The notes under the pieces are model-generated. The model saw only the letters and a list, made by a program, of their open reading frames with translations, did no database searches and was not told the DNA's origin. 64,000 nucleotides of DNA from Pseudomonas profundi (GTDB lineage: Bacteria; Pseudomonadota; Gammaproteobacteria; Pseudomonadales; Pseudomonadaceae), in NCBI RefSeq assembly GCF_008638305.1, contig NZ_VTPZ01000006.1, positions 124,001 through 188,000 on the forward strand, given 5' to 3'. Below, piece after piece: positions 8,385-16,601 of this stretch (positions are counted from its first letter, which is position 1; each line of letters starts with the position of its first letter). The position numbers and the translations under genes are program-made.

Positions 8385-9158
8385 ATGAATACACATACTA
8401 ATCACGCAGACAGCATCAACTGTGTTTTCGTCGCTGCAGGGAAGTATCACGATATCGACTTTGCGCGCCTGGAACTCCTGAAGCTGCTTGCTGAAAATGA
8501 ACGAATCAGGGTCCGGGTATTTGAAGATTACTCAAATATTGAAGCGATAACGAATGCGGACTTTCTGGTTACTTATACGTGCGAAGTTATACCCAGCCTG
8601 GATCAGCAACAGGCATTGCGCAGCTGGCTTGAGCAAGGCGGGCGTTGGTATGCACTGCACGGCACCAATTCCATCCTGCGTTTCCTGGACAATGGTCTGG
8701 TCGATACCCCTGACTGGGCCAATCACTTTATGGAAACGCTAGGGAGCCAGTTTGCTTCTCACCCGCCAATTGGCCCGTTTACTGTGCGAGTGGCCAAGCC
8801 GGAGGATCCGCTGGTAGAAGGAATCGAAGACTTCGAAGTTGTCGACGAGCAATATCTGGTCGACCAATGCGCTGACATTGATGTCCTGCTTGATATCAAG
8901 TTTGAAGGCGAAACGCCGGGCTTTGTACGCGATCAATGGCTTCCTGAGCGGCATCCTGTGTTGTATCGCAGGCCCTTGGGAAAGGGTGCTGTTCTTTATC
9001 TGACACTGGGCCATTGCCGCGGGCATTACGATCTCAGGCCACTGATGGACTATTGGCCCGATGTGGACAGGTGCTCGTGGAAGTCCCCTGTTTTTTATGA
9101 ACTGCTTCGTCGAGGGCTGGCCTGGGCCAGTGAACCGGCGGTTGAGCGTAAATGCTGA
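8385..9158 (+). CDS. ThuA-like domain protein
   Basis: The 257-residue protein has the ThuA/glutamine-amidotransferase-like fold. Motifs include VTYTCEVIPSLDQQQALRSW, then LEQGGRWYALHGTNS (family GGGLVGLHGA-type turn), HPPIGPFTV, DEQYLV and LGKGAVLYLTLGHCRGHYD near the C terminus. ThuA proteins are tied to trehalose/sugar metabolism in rhizobia, and related domains occur in oxidoreductase clusters; the chemistry is unknown. It is well placed in the operon between the transporter and an SDR, so a role in substrate processing is inferred only from context. Confidence 0.8.
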   Translation: MNTHTNHADSINCVFVAAGKYHDIDFARLELLKLLAENERIRVRVFEDYSNIEAITNADFLVTYTCEVIPSLDQQQALRSWLEQGGRWYALHGTNSILRFLDNGLVDTPDWANHFMETLGSQFASHPPIGPFTVRVAKPEDPLVEGIEDFEVVDEQYLVDQCADIDVLLDIKFEGETPGFVRDQWLPERHPVLYRRPLGKGAVLYLTLGHCRGHYDLRPLMDYWPDVDRCSWKSPVFYELLRRGLAWASEPAVERKC

Positions 9159-9191
9159 TTGTTAAAACAGCGTAATCATTAGGAGAATGTC

Positions 9192-9950
9192 ATGGAACTA
9201 GGTCTACGTGGAAAGAAAGTCATCATCAATGGTGGGAGCCGTGGTCTCGGGCGCGCTGCTCTGGAAATGTATGCAGCTGAAGGCTGTGATATGGCCTTCT
9301 TCTCCAGGGATGCCGCCCGTGTCGCCGAGACGGTGAAAGTGCTTGAATCGCACGGGGTCAAGGTGTTCGGTGATGCGTTGGACATGAACGATAGCGAAGC
9401 CTATAAGAACTGGCTGATCTCAGCGGCAGAGCGGTTGGGCGGGTGCGATATCTTCATCCATAACGCGAGTTCTTCCGGAGCTCAGGGCACCACCGATTGG
9501 GATATGACCTTCCGGCTGGACATGATGGGCGCAGTGATTGGCTGTGAAACCCTGGAAGAGCATCTGAGCGCTAGCGGTGAGGGGTCGGTCATACTGATGT
9601 CCAGTACCGCAGCGATCGAGACTTTCATGGTCCCGCAGGCATTCAACGCCATCAAGGCCGCCATCATTACCTATGGCAAGCAACTGTCGCAGGCCTGGGG
9701 AGAAAAGAAGATCCGGGTAAACATGGTATCTCCCGGGCCGATTGAGTACCCAGGTGGTAACTGGTCAGCAATCAAAGAGGCAATGCCGGAGCTGTATGAC
9801 CAGACTCTGTCGCAAATGTCACTCGGTCGGTTCGGCGAGCCAAAAGACGTGGCTGGAACAGTGGTTTTCCTTTCCAGCCCGGCAGCGTCTTACATCACAG
9901 GAACCAATGTGGTGATCGATGGCGGTTATACCAAGCGGGTGCAATTCTGA
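9192..9950 (+). CDS. SDR-family protein with Tyr-to-Phe change at the catalytic site
   Basis: This is a 252-residue SDR with cofactor loop NGGSRGLG (13-20), a Ser pair at 137-138, the PGPIEYPGG segment and a C-terminal GTNVVIDGGYTKRVQF. The usual catalytic YxxxK reads FNAIK: Phe151 stands where Tyr is expected and Lys155 is kept. The NNAG motif reads HNAS (90-93). Either the subfamily uses another general acid or the protein has lost dehydrogenase activity. AGGAG at 9180-9184 lies ahead of ATG 9192. It sits in the export/oxygenase operon. Confidence 0.85.
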   Translation: MELGLRGKKVIINGGSRGLGRAALEMYAAEGCDMAFFSRDAARVAETVKVLESHGVKVFGDALDMNDSEAYKNWLISAAERLGGCDIFIHNASSSGAQGTTDWDMTFRLDMMGAVIGCETLEEHLSASGEGSVILMSSTAAIETFMVPQAFNAIKAAIITYGKQLSQAWGEKKIRVNMVSPGPIEYPGGNWSAIKEAMPELYDQTLSQMSLGRFGEPKDVAGTVVFLSSPAASYITGTNVVIDGGYTKRVQF

Positions 9951-9979
9951 CCACGTGAGCTTGAGACAGGAGTGCATTC

Positions 9980-10591
9980 ATGAAGCTCTATAATTCTATA
10001 GGTCCTAATCCCCGCTTGATTCGGTTGTTTACAGCCGAGAAAGGTGTACGCCTGTCTCTTGTTGAGGTGGATATCATCGCCGGTGAAAACCGGCAACCTG
10101 CCTATCTGGCGGTCAATCCCACGGGTACGACGCCAGCGATTGAACTGGATGATGGGTCGCAGATTGCCGAAACGACCGCTATCTGCGAGTACCTGGAAGA
10201 ACTCCTTCCTTCACCGGCATTGATCGGTACTAGCGAGAAGGAGCGCGCCCATACCCGTATGTGGTGGCGCAGGGCCGATCAGATGATCGTTCAGCCGCTT
10301 ACGGCAGGTTTCCGGGGAGCCGAGGGGTTCGAACTTTTCAAGAATCGGGTTCCATGCTACCCGGATGCAGCGGAGGGATTCAAACGCGCGGCGGGGGAGG
10401 GCTGGAGGTGGTTTGAAGCGCACAGCAAGCATAACGAGTTCATATGTGGTTCACGCTGCACGGTAGTAGACCTCCTATTGTTATGTTTCGCAGATTTTGG
10501 CGAGCAGGTCGGCCAGCCCATACCCGAAGACTGCCCGCATCTTCATGCCTGGTTGGCTCGAATGAGGAAGCGGTGTATTGGCACCGACTAG
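9980..10591 (+). CDS. Glutathione S-transferase family protein
   Basis: The 203-residue protein has an N-terminal thioredoxin-like GST domain: MKLYNSIGPNPRLIRLFTAEKGV, then NPTGTTPAIELDDGSQIAETTAICEYLEE with the cis-Pro and the ES/ET glutathione-binding turn. A helical C-terminal domain contains FICGSRCTVVDLLLLCFADF. Such enzymes conjugate or isomerise electrophiles with glutathione; in catabolic islands they may open epoxides or protect from reactive intermediates. It is preceded by ACAGGAG and lies 29 bp after the SDR gene. Confidence 0.88.
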   Translation: MKLYNSIGPNPRLIRLFTAEKGVRLSLVEVDIIAGENRQPAYLAVNPTGTTPAIELDDGSQIAETTAICEYLEELLPSPALIGTSEKERAHTRMWWRRADQMIVQPLTAGFRGAEGFELFKNRVPCYPDAAEGFKRAAGEGWRWFEAHSKHNEFICGSRCTVVDLLLLCFADFGEQVGQPIPEDCPHLHAWLARMRKRCIGTD

Positions 10592-10669
10592 TATTTTTGT
10601 TCAAGAACTCGCTAATGGCCCAATAGACCTTACTTCTAATAACAAAAGCGCTTGAAGAGGAAAGAACCA

Positions 10670-11851
10670 GTGAGCAATCCAGACAAGCAGCAGGAATACA
10701 ACCTGATCGCCGCTCGGCTGTTGGAACACGTGGCGCAGCGCACTACCGATATGGCTGATCAGAAGATGGCGGTTCCGAGCAGCAGTTACTCAGATCCGGT
10801 GCGCTGGAAACAGGAAATAGAAACCGTTTTCAAGCGCTTGCCGATACTCGTTGGGCTATCTGGGGAGCTTCCTGACCCCGGTTCCTATAAGACCAAGAAC
10901 ATGCTTGATGTGCCGCTCCTGCTTACCCGCCTCAAAGATGGTTCAGTGCGCGCCATGCTCAACGCCTGTGCACACCGCGGCATGCAGGTGGCAGAAGGTG
11001 AAGGCAAGTGCGACAAATTCGTCTGCCCCTATCACGCCTGGCTTTATGGAAACGATGGCGCTTTGAAGCGGGTCTATGGCGAAGAGACCTATGGCGAAGT
11101 CGACAAGGCGGCGATGAGCCTCACCCAGTTACCTGTGTATGAAAGCGGCGGGCTTATTTTTGCCGTGCTGACCCCAGGTCTGGAGGTGGATTTCAAAGAT
11201 TTTCTTGGGGGCATGATCGAAGATATCGAGAATCTTGGGTTTGCCGATTGGCATTATTGCGGTCAGAGGGTGATTCACGGCGCGAATTGGAAGGTCGCCT
11301 ATGACGGATACCTTGAAGGCTATCATTTCGCGGCAGCGCATCCTAAAACCATCAATCAGCGTACCTACTCCAATATCATGGATTTTCGCGGTTACGGGCC
11401 ACACCTGTTGATTGCCTTTCCCCAGCGCAATATCGAAAAACTGAAAGAGGTTCCGGAGAACGAACGATACAAGCATGAGAACGATGGCTATGACTTTGTG
11501 CGGACCATTTTCCCTAACACGTCGATATTTGTCGCGCCTGAAATAACCCAGGTCGCGCAGCTTATCCCCGGTCCGACGGTGGGTGAGAACACGACCATCT
11601 TGCATTATATCCATCGGCATAAACCGGAAACTGCCGAAGAGACTCAGAAGCTTGAAGAGATGATGGACTGGCTGCAGGAGGTGGTTCAGACAGAGGACTA
11701 TGACCTGGGGCTTAAAGTGCAAGGGGGCATGGCATCCGGTGCATTCGAGAACGTGACTTTTGGCCGGAATGAACGGGGTAACCAGTATTTCCATCGCTGG
11801 CTGGATTATTACTTGAATGACGATCCGCAACGACAACCGCCACAGCTCTAA
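10670..11851 (+). CDS. Rieske non-heme iron oxygenase, alpha subunit (1 of 3)
   Basis: The 393-residue oxygenase has the Rieske 2Fe-2S ligands Cys100, His102, Cys119 and His122 (CAHRG, CPYHAW). The mononuclear iron site DGYLEGYHFAAAH carries His219 and His224, with the third ligand probably an Asp in QTEDYDLG. I chose GTG 10670 because AAGAGG lies just upstream; an upstream TTG at 10652 would overlap that site. No beta subunit lies nearby, suggesting a homo-oligomer as in KshA or class IA enzymes. Electrons probably come from the reductase at 28384. Substrate unknown. Confidence 0.9.
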   Translation: MSNPDKQQEYNLIAARLLEHVAQRTTDMADQKMAVPSSSYSDPVRWKQEIETVFKRLPILVGLSGELPDPGSYKTKNMLDVPLLLTRLKDGSVRAMLNACAHRGMQVAEGEGKCDKFVCPYHAWLYGNDGALKRVYGEETYGEVDKAAMSLTQLPVYESGGLIFAVLTPGLEVDFKDFLGGMIEDIENLGFADWHYCGQRVIHGANWKVAYDGYLEGYHFAAAHPKTINQRTYSNIMDFRGYGPHLLIAFPQRNIEKLKEVPENERYKHENDGYDFVRTIFPNTSIFVAPEITQVAQLIPGPTVGENTTILHYIHRHKPETAEETQKLEEMMDWLQEVVQTEDYDLGLKVQGGMASGAFENVTFGRNERGNQYFHRWLDYYLNDDPQRQPPQL

Positions 11852-11902
11852 TGCGTCGCAGCAAGGGCGATCTGAAAGAGCATATGCCATGAAAGCGAGA
11901 AC

Positions 11903-13330
11903 ATGATGAATTGGAATATCGAAGCGGATGTCGTGGTGGTTGGATACGGTATTGCGGGCGCCTGCGCGGCTATCGAAGCGAAGCAAGCCGGTGCTGAAGT
12001 ATTGGTACTGGAGCGTGCCAGCGGGGGAGGTGGGTCAAGCGCCATGTCATCAGGCATTTTCTATCTGGGTGGCGGTACGCCGGTACAAAAAGCTTTTGGT
12101 TATGACGATACCGCTGAAGAAATGTACAAGTTCTTGATGGCCTCAACAGAAGCCGAGGATCCCGAAGCAATCAGGCTGTTCTGTGACAATAGCCTTGAAC
12201 ACTTCCACTGGCTGGAGACTCTGGGCGTCCCCTTTGAGCGAAGTGAACACAAGGAGAAAGCTGTATTTCTCAATACCAGCGAATGTCTTTTCAGTACCGG
12301 TAACGAGAAAGTCTGGCCCTACAAACTGATAGCGCGCCCGGCGCCTCGCGGACACAAGGTCGCAGGGATAGGCGAAAATGCAGGTGCCGAGGCAATGAAA
12401 GCCATCCTCAAGCGTTGCGAGGATCTGGGTATCAACGCCGAATACGACTGCCAGGTGCAATCGGTGATCCGTGATGAGCAAGGCCGAGTCGTAGGGGTCG
12501 AAGCCAGGCGAAATGGAGAGACGCTCCGTATCGGCGCTCGCCGCGGGTTGATCATGGCCACGGGTGGTTTCGCCATGAACCGCGAAATGGTTTGTGCAAA
12601 CGTACCCTTGATGAGCGAGACGGCTGAGCCTCTAGGTATTCCGTCCACGGACGGCTCTGGCATCATTATGGGGCAGAAGATTGGCGCCGCGACCGCCGCC
12701 ATGGACGGGGTGATAGCAACGGGCTCCATCTATCCCCCGGGGCAATTGATCAAAGGCATTCTGGTCAACAAGCTAGGCAAGCGTTTTGTCGCCGAAGATT
12801 CCTATCACGGTCGTACTGCATCCTTGGTCATGGAGCAGCCGGATCAGACTGCTTACCTGATCGTCGATGCTGAGGTTTTTGCCTATCCCGAGATCACCTC
12901 GGCCCAGCACCAGCTTGTCGACGGCTGGGACACCATTGAAGAAATGGAGACTGGGCTGGATATGCCGGTCGGGGCGCTGCAAGCAACCATGGCGCGCTAC
13001 AATCAATACGCAGCGGAGGAAGCAGATCCTGATCTGTTCAAAGCAGCGGAGTGGCTGAAACCCCTCGATCAAGGGCCCTATGCGGCGTTCGATATCTCCT
13101 TCAACAAATCCATCTATCTTTATATGACCCTCGGCGGTTTGAAGACCAACGCCCAGTCTCAGGTTCTTGATCCGTCTGGCTATCCCATTCCCGGATTTTA
13201 TTCGGCTGGCGCCTGCGCTGTGCACATTCCCAGGACAGGTAAAAGCTACGCGAGCGGCATGAGTCTTGGGCCTGGTTCGTTTTTTGGACGGATAGCGGGG
13301 ACTCAGGCCGCGCGCAATGAGCGGGCCTAA
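11903..13330 (+). CDS. FAD-dependent dehydrogenase, 3-ketosteroid Delta1-dehydrogenase/fumarate reductase family
   Basis: The 475-residue flavoprotein opens DVVVVGYGIAGACAAIEAKQAG (dinucleotide fold) and has the GGGGSSAMSSG FAD loop, the ATGGFAMNREM motif and a C-terminal GKSYASGMSLGPGSFFGRIAG resembling the KstD end. Members insert or remove a C=C next to a ketone. It follows the first Rieske gene by 51 bp and precedes two NTF2-like genes, a combination reminiscent of steroid and bile-acid A/B-ring chemistry. It is shorter than most KstD enzymes, so the steroid assignment is tentative. Confidence 0.82.
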   Translation: MMNWNIEADVVVVGYGIAGACAAIEAKQAGAEVLVLERASGGGGSSAMSSGIFYLGGGTPVQKAFGYDDTAEEMYKFLMASTEAEDPEAIRLFCDNSLEHFHWLETLGVPFERSEHKEKAVFLNTSECLFSTGNEKVWPYKLIARPAPRGHKVAGIGENAGAEAMKAILKRCEDLGINAEYDCQVQSVIRDEQGRVVGVEARRNGETLRIGARRGLIMATGGFAMNREMVCANVPLMSETAEPLGIPSTDGSGIIMGQKIGAATAAMDGVIATGSIYPPGQLIKGILVNKLGKRFVAEDSYHGRTASLVMEQPDQTAYLIVDAEVFAYPEITSAQHQLVDGWDTIEEMETGLDMPVGALQATMARYNQYAAEEADPDLFKAAEWLKPLDQGPYAAFDISFNKSIYLYMTLGGLKTNAQSQVLDPSGYPIPGFYSAGACAVHIPRTGKSYASGMSLGPGSFFGRIAGTQAARNERA

Positions 13331-13347
13331 CATCGCTACGGACAAAT

Positions 13348-13371
13348 AAAAAACAGTTTGACTTGTTTTAA
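13348..13371. promoter_or_regulatory. Operator-like palindrome, site F
   Basis: AAAAAAC at 13348-13354 and GTTTTAA at 13365-13371 flank the 10-bp spacer AGTTTGACTT. The site lies in the 134-bp gap between the flavoprotein gene and the first NTF2-like gene, so a separate transcription unit probably starts here. Confidence 0.6.
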
Positions 13372-13464
13372 GCACGGGTAGTATGGTTTGTTTATCACCG
13401 GATCCAGGCCTTAACGGGTATCCCGGCTACCAATATAAATCAAATAATCAGGTATGGAGGCACC

Positions 13465-13989
13465 ATGACCCAGTATGCCGATCCGGCACTTCTCGAGGTA
13501 GAGGCCAAACAGGCGCTTCACCAACTCAATGCGCAAGTCGCCCGGGCTTTTGATCGAATGGATCGTTGCCTGATGGTGACATTGTGGACTGAGGATGCTG
13601 AGGTGGACTGGGGCAAGCATCAGGGCGACGCCAAAGCTTTTGTGGTGGAAAGCACCTCGCCCGACAATACGCTGGAGCGCACCTTCTCTTCTATTTCCAA
13701 TGAGTACTTCGAGATTGATGGGAATAGCGCTCGAGGCGAAGTATACGTCATCAACATCAGCACTCTCATCAAGGATGGCAAGAAGGAAGATCGCCTTATC
13801 GGTGGCCGTTTCCTTGACCAGTATCGTAAGGAGCAGGGCGCTTGGAAGATTGCCAAGCGCAGCTTCGTGCATGACTGGAATATGAACCTTCCTACCACCG
13901 CGGTGCTGGACGAAGGATTGTTTGCCCAGTTCCGTCTACGCGGTGAGCGCAGTCAGAGTGACCCCGTTTACGCATTGTTCGGAGGTTGA
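13465..13989 (+). CDS. SnoaL/NTF2-like protein (first of a tandem pair)
   Basis: This 174-residue protein has the NTF2-like cone fold signature: an N-terminal helix (EAKQALHQLNAQVARAFDRMD), then LMVTLWTEDAEVDWG and late strands GGRFLDQYRKEQGAWKIAKRSFVHDWN. Family members act as ketosteroid isomerases, dehydratases (e.g. bile-acid 7-dehydratases) or ring-oxygenase small subunits. It could be a dehydratase/isomerase or an atypical small subunit for the Rieske protein downstream. The GGAGG ahead of ATG 13465 is strong. Confidence 0.8.
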   Translation: MTQYADPALLEVEAKQALHQLNAQVARAFDRMDRCLMVTLWTEDAEVDWGKHQGDAKAFVVESTSPDNTLERTFSSISNEYFEIDGNSARGEVYVINISTLIKDGKKEDRLIGGRFLDQYRKEQGAWKIAKRSFVHDWNMNLPTTAVLDEGLFAQFRLRGERSQSDPVYALFGG

Positions 13990-13991
13990 TC

Positions 13992-14522
13992 ATGGAGCCG
14001 GCCGAGAGAATACTTGCGATAGTTGATCGTCAGGCGATCAATGATCAGATGACCCGGTACATACAGGCGGTGGACCGCTGCGATCTGGAGCTGCTCAAGT
14101 CCGTGTTCCACGCCGATGGCGTTGTCGATTTTGGCGTTTTCGAGGGCAATGCCTGGGATTTCTGCGAGCAGAACATACCCTTCATCAAGGAAAATCTGGT
14201 GATGGGCTGGCATCGCTTTACCAATGTGGGCTTGGAGCTGGAGGGTGACCGGGCCAGAGCAGAGAGTTACATGCTTGGCAACGCTGCCGTGCGCTTGCCA
14301 GACGGCAGCCTGATCAATTGTCCGGATAATATGCGCTACCTCGATGTATGGGAGAAGCGCGATGGGATCTGGCGAATCTTTTCCCGGGATCTGGTGCTCG
14401 ACTGGAACGCTTCGTGGGCGTTCAGTCAGCGGTCAGACGGCGAGTTCGAGCAATACCAGCTTCAGGGTCAGCGTGATGAGAGTGACCCGGTCTATCAGCA
14501 TGGTCTGATTCGACCGCTTTGA
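13992..14522 (+). CDS. SnoaL/NTF2-like protein (second of a tandem pair)
   Basis: The 176-residue protein is laid out like its upstream neighbour: IVDRQAINDQMTRYIQAVDRCDLELLKSVFHADGVVDFG and DVWEKRDGIWRIFSRDLVLDWNASW, ending RDESDPVYQHGL against RSQSDPVYALFGG in the first copy. The shared layout and ending suggest an old tandem duplication and perhaps a heteromer. GGAGG (13981-13985) at the tail of the first gene serves ATG 13992. The two stop/start signals are 2 bp apart, so they are coupled. Confidence 0.8.
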   Translation: MEPAERILAIVDRQAINDQMTRYIQAVDRCDLELLKSVFHADGVVDFGVFEGNAWDFCEQNIPFIKENLVMGWHRFTNVGLELEGDRARAESYMLGNAAVRLPDGSLINCPDNMRYLDVWEKRDGIWRIFSRDLVLDWNASWAFSQRSDGEFEQYQLQGQRDESDPVYQHGLIRPL

Positions 14523-14582
14523 TCAGAAAACAACAATAATCCGGTCTCTCAACCTGTTATGGCTGAGGCTGGGAAGGAGTCT

Positions 14583-15911
14583 ATGGATATGAATGCGTCT
14601 TTATCGTTGGCTGAACGTACTCGTCAGGCATTGGTTGATGGAAAAGAAATTCTACGCGGCGACCCGATCTCCGGTGATAGATATTACAGCAAGGAGTTCA
14701 TGCAGCAGGAATGGGACCACATGTGGACGCGCACCTGGCAGGTGGGTGCGGTCGAAGCGCAGTTTCCCGATGCTGGATGCGTGGTCACACATGAAATTGG
14801 TCGCGAATCAATTTTGATGGTGCGTGACGACGAGGGCCGTATCCGAGCGTTCTATAACGTATGTCAGCATCGCGGCAACCGCATGGTCGAGTGTGAAGAG
14901 ACCAAGGTACGCCGCCTGGTTTGTGGATACCACAGCTGGTGTTATGGCCTCAACGGCGACTTGTTGATTGCCAAGGACTCGGAAGATTTCCCGCAGGGAA
15001 ATCCGGTCGGCAAACTCAATCTCAAGGAGCTTTGCTGTGAAACCTTTGGGGGCCTGGTCTGGTTCAATATGGATCGCGAGGCCAAGCCCTTGCGTGAATC
15101 GCTGGGCATCGTCGCCGATCAGCTCGAAGCTTATGAAATGGACAAAATGGTCCGTGTCATGCACCTTACCTGTGAAGTGAACTGTAACTGGAAGGTGATT
15201 CAGGACAATTTCAACGAAGCCTATCACGTGAAGGCGTTGCACAAGGAGCTGGCAACGCACATTGATGATGACTATCAGAACACGACTTTCCAGATATTCA
15301 ACAACGGCCATAGCCGCATGTTGATGAAGGGCTCCTTGCCATCCGGTGGGGGCAAATCCAAAAGGGTTCAGGCGCCGCTAGACGACATCATGCGCGGGTG
15401 GGGGCTGGATCCTCAGGAATTCGAGGGGCGGGTTCATGAGGTCAGGCCTGCGCTGCAGAAGCAGAAACGGGCGCTGGGTGAAGAGCGTGGTTATGCCCAA
15501 TACGCAAACCTGACGGACGATCAGCTATCGGATTATTACCACTACACCTTGTTCCCCAATATGTCTTTCACCATGGCGGCCGAGAGTTACCAGATTCTGC
15601 GCCCGCAGCCGCACCCGACCGATCCCGAGAAATGTCTGTTTGATCATTGGTATTTCGTGCGTCCGGCCAAGGGCGAGAAGGAGGCGGTCACGCCGCTTGG
15701 CATGTGGCCGATGGAGGCTGCCGCTCATGAGGTATTCATGCATGGGGAAAGATCCATGGGGTTCGTTGCAGACCAGGACCTGAGTGTGGCCATCGCCCAG
15801 CAACAGGGGCTGCACTCCCGCGGCTACGAGGACGCCTATCTAGCGGGGCAGGAGTCGCGAGTGCGTCGTTATCACGAAGTGATCAATGACTATATTGCCG
15901 GCCGTGTTTGA
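14583..15911 (+). CDS. Rieske non-heme iron oxygenase, alpha subunit (2 of 3)
   Basis: The roughly 442-residue protein has Rieske ligands Cys94, His96, Cys114 and His117 (NVCQHRGNRM, CGYHSWCYG). The iron site NWKVIQDNFNEAYHVKALH carries His215 and His220, with Asp208 as the bridging acidic residue. This resembles aromatic-ring-hydroxylating dioxygenase alpha subunits. AAGGAG at 14574-14579 favours ATG 14583 or 14589 over the ATG at 14559. The NTF2-like gene just upstream might be its small subunit, since ring-hydroxylating beta subunits share that fold. A strong terminator follows. Confidence 0.9.
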   Translation: MDMNASLSLAERTRQALVDGKEILRGDPISGDRYYSKEFMQQEWDHMWTRTWQVGAVEAQFPDAGCVVTHEIGRESILMVRDDEGRIRAFYNVCQHRGNRMVECEETKVRRLVCGYHSWCYGLNGDLLIAKDSEDFPQGNPVGKLNLKELCCETFGGLVWFNMDREAKPLRESLGIVADQLEAYEMDKMVRVMHLTCEVNCNWKVIQDNFNEAYHVKALHKELATHIDDDYQNTTFQIFNNGHSRMLMKGSLPSGGGKSKRVQAPLDDIMRGWGLDPQEFEGRVHEVRPALQKQKRALGEERGYAQYANLTDDQLSDYYHYTLFPNMSFTMAAESYQILRPQPHPTDPEKCLFDHWYFVRPAKGEKEAVTPLGMWPMEAAAHEVFMHGERSMGFVADQDLSVAIAQQQGLHSRGYEDAYLAGQESRVRRYHEVINDYIAGRV

Positions 15912-15930
15912 GCTGCTACTGACCTGACGG

Positions 15931-15962
15931 GAAGGCGTGCATCAAGTGCGCCTTCTTTCTCT
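15931..15962 (+). terminator. Intrinsic terminator after second Rieske gene
   Basis: GAAGGCG at 15931-15937 pairs with CGCCTTC at 15949-15955 around an 11-base loop, followed by TTTCTCTT. This is a reasonable Rho-independent terminator. Confidence 0.7.
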
Positions 15963-16023
15963 TATTCTTGGTTCGCGGGCGTGAGTGCGAACTGTCGCCT
16001 CAGCCGACAGGAGCGTTACCTTT

Positions 16024-16458
16024 ATGATTAACGCCATACATCACGTAGCTGTATCCACAGCCAGCCTGGACAGGTTGGCTGCGTTCTACTCCGAAGGCTT
16101 TGGTTTTGTTGAAGAAGGGCGGGTCGATTGGGAGGCAGGGGAGGAGGCAATTAACAATATTATGGGGTTGCCGGAATCTGCCGCTCGAACCGTTATGCTG
16201 CGCCTGGGCGATATGCGTCTGGAGTTATTTCAATTCGAGCAGCCTGTGCCGCCTGTAGTCGATAACCTGCGACCAGTTCACCATCATGGCATCACTCACT
16301 TCTGTTTTGATGTTACCGATATCGATAAAGTCTGTGAGCGCCTCCAGGCACTGGGGGCTTCGTTTCACTGCGTTCCCCAGGATTTCGGGGATTCCAAGAC
16401 TACATACGGCCGGGATCCCGACGGCAACGTTTTCGAGCTTACCGAATTCCTCGATTAA
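16024..16458 (+). CDS. VOC-superfamily (glyoxalase/epimerase-like) protein
   Basis: This is a 144-residue single-module vicinal-oxygen-chelate protein: INAIHHVAVSTASLDRLAAFYSEGFGF, then MRLELFQFEQP, HHHGITHFCFDVTDID and TYGRDPDGNVFELTEF. Candidate metal ligands are the N-terminal His of HHVAV, a Glu in LELFQF, the His of GITHFCF and the Glu of FELTEF. The size fits glyoxalase I or methylmalonyl-CoA epimerase more than ring-cleaving dioxygenases. ATG 16024 follows AGGAG; an upstream GTG at 15985 is not needed. It lies after a terminator and may rely on read-through. Confidence 0.8.
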   Translation: MINAIHHVAVSTASLDRLAAFYSEGFGFVEEGRVDWEAGEEAINNIMGLPESAARTVMLRLGDMRLELFQFEQPVPPVVDNLRPVHHHGITHFCFDVTDIDKVCERLQALGASFHCVPQDFGDSKTTYGRDPDGNVFELTEFLD

Positions 16459-16522
16459 AGCATGCAAAGGGTTATGCGAGTTATTGCTGAATAATAGCTT
16501 GCATGTTTGCCCTGCCGCTGGC

Positions 16523-16557
16523 TAGAATCAATAAAAACAACCCTGTCGGTTTTAAAC
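16523..16557. promoter_or_regulatory. Promoter -10 and operator-like palindrome, site C
   Basis: AAAAAC at 16533-16538 and GTTTTAA at 16549-16555 flank AACCCTGTCG (10 bp). TAGAAT at 16523-16528, one change from the -10 consensus, lies just upstream; TTGCAT at 16499-16504 is a poor -35 at 18 bp. The site is 45 bp ahead of the E1 alpha gene. Confidence 0.65.
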
Positions 16558-16601
16558 ATTCAGGGTATAACCAATAAAAGAGGCACACATGCGAGGTAAC
16601 C

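Noticed and set aside
9159-9191. TTAAAAC near 9163 as an eighth operator copy
   Set aside because: The left half fits, but 10 bp later the sequence is TTAGGA instead of GTTTT.
16024-16458. VOC proteins (16024 and 35915) as extradiol ring-cleavage dioxygenases
   Set aside because: Both are single-module proteins of 144 and 181 residues, shorter than two-domain type I extradiol enzymes, and the 35915 protein lacks the first His.
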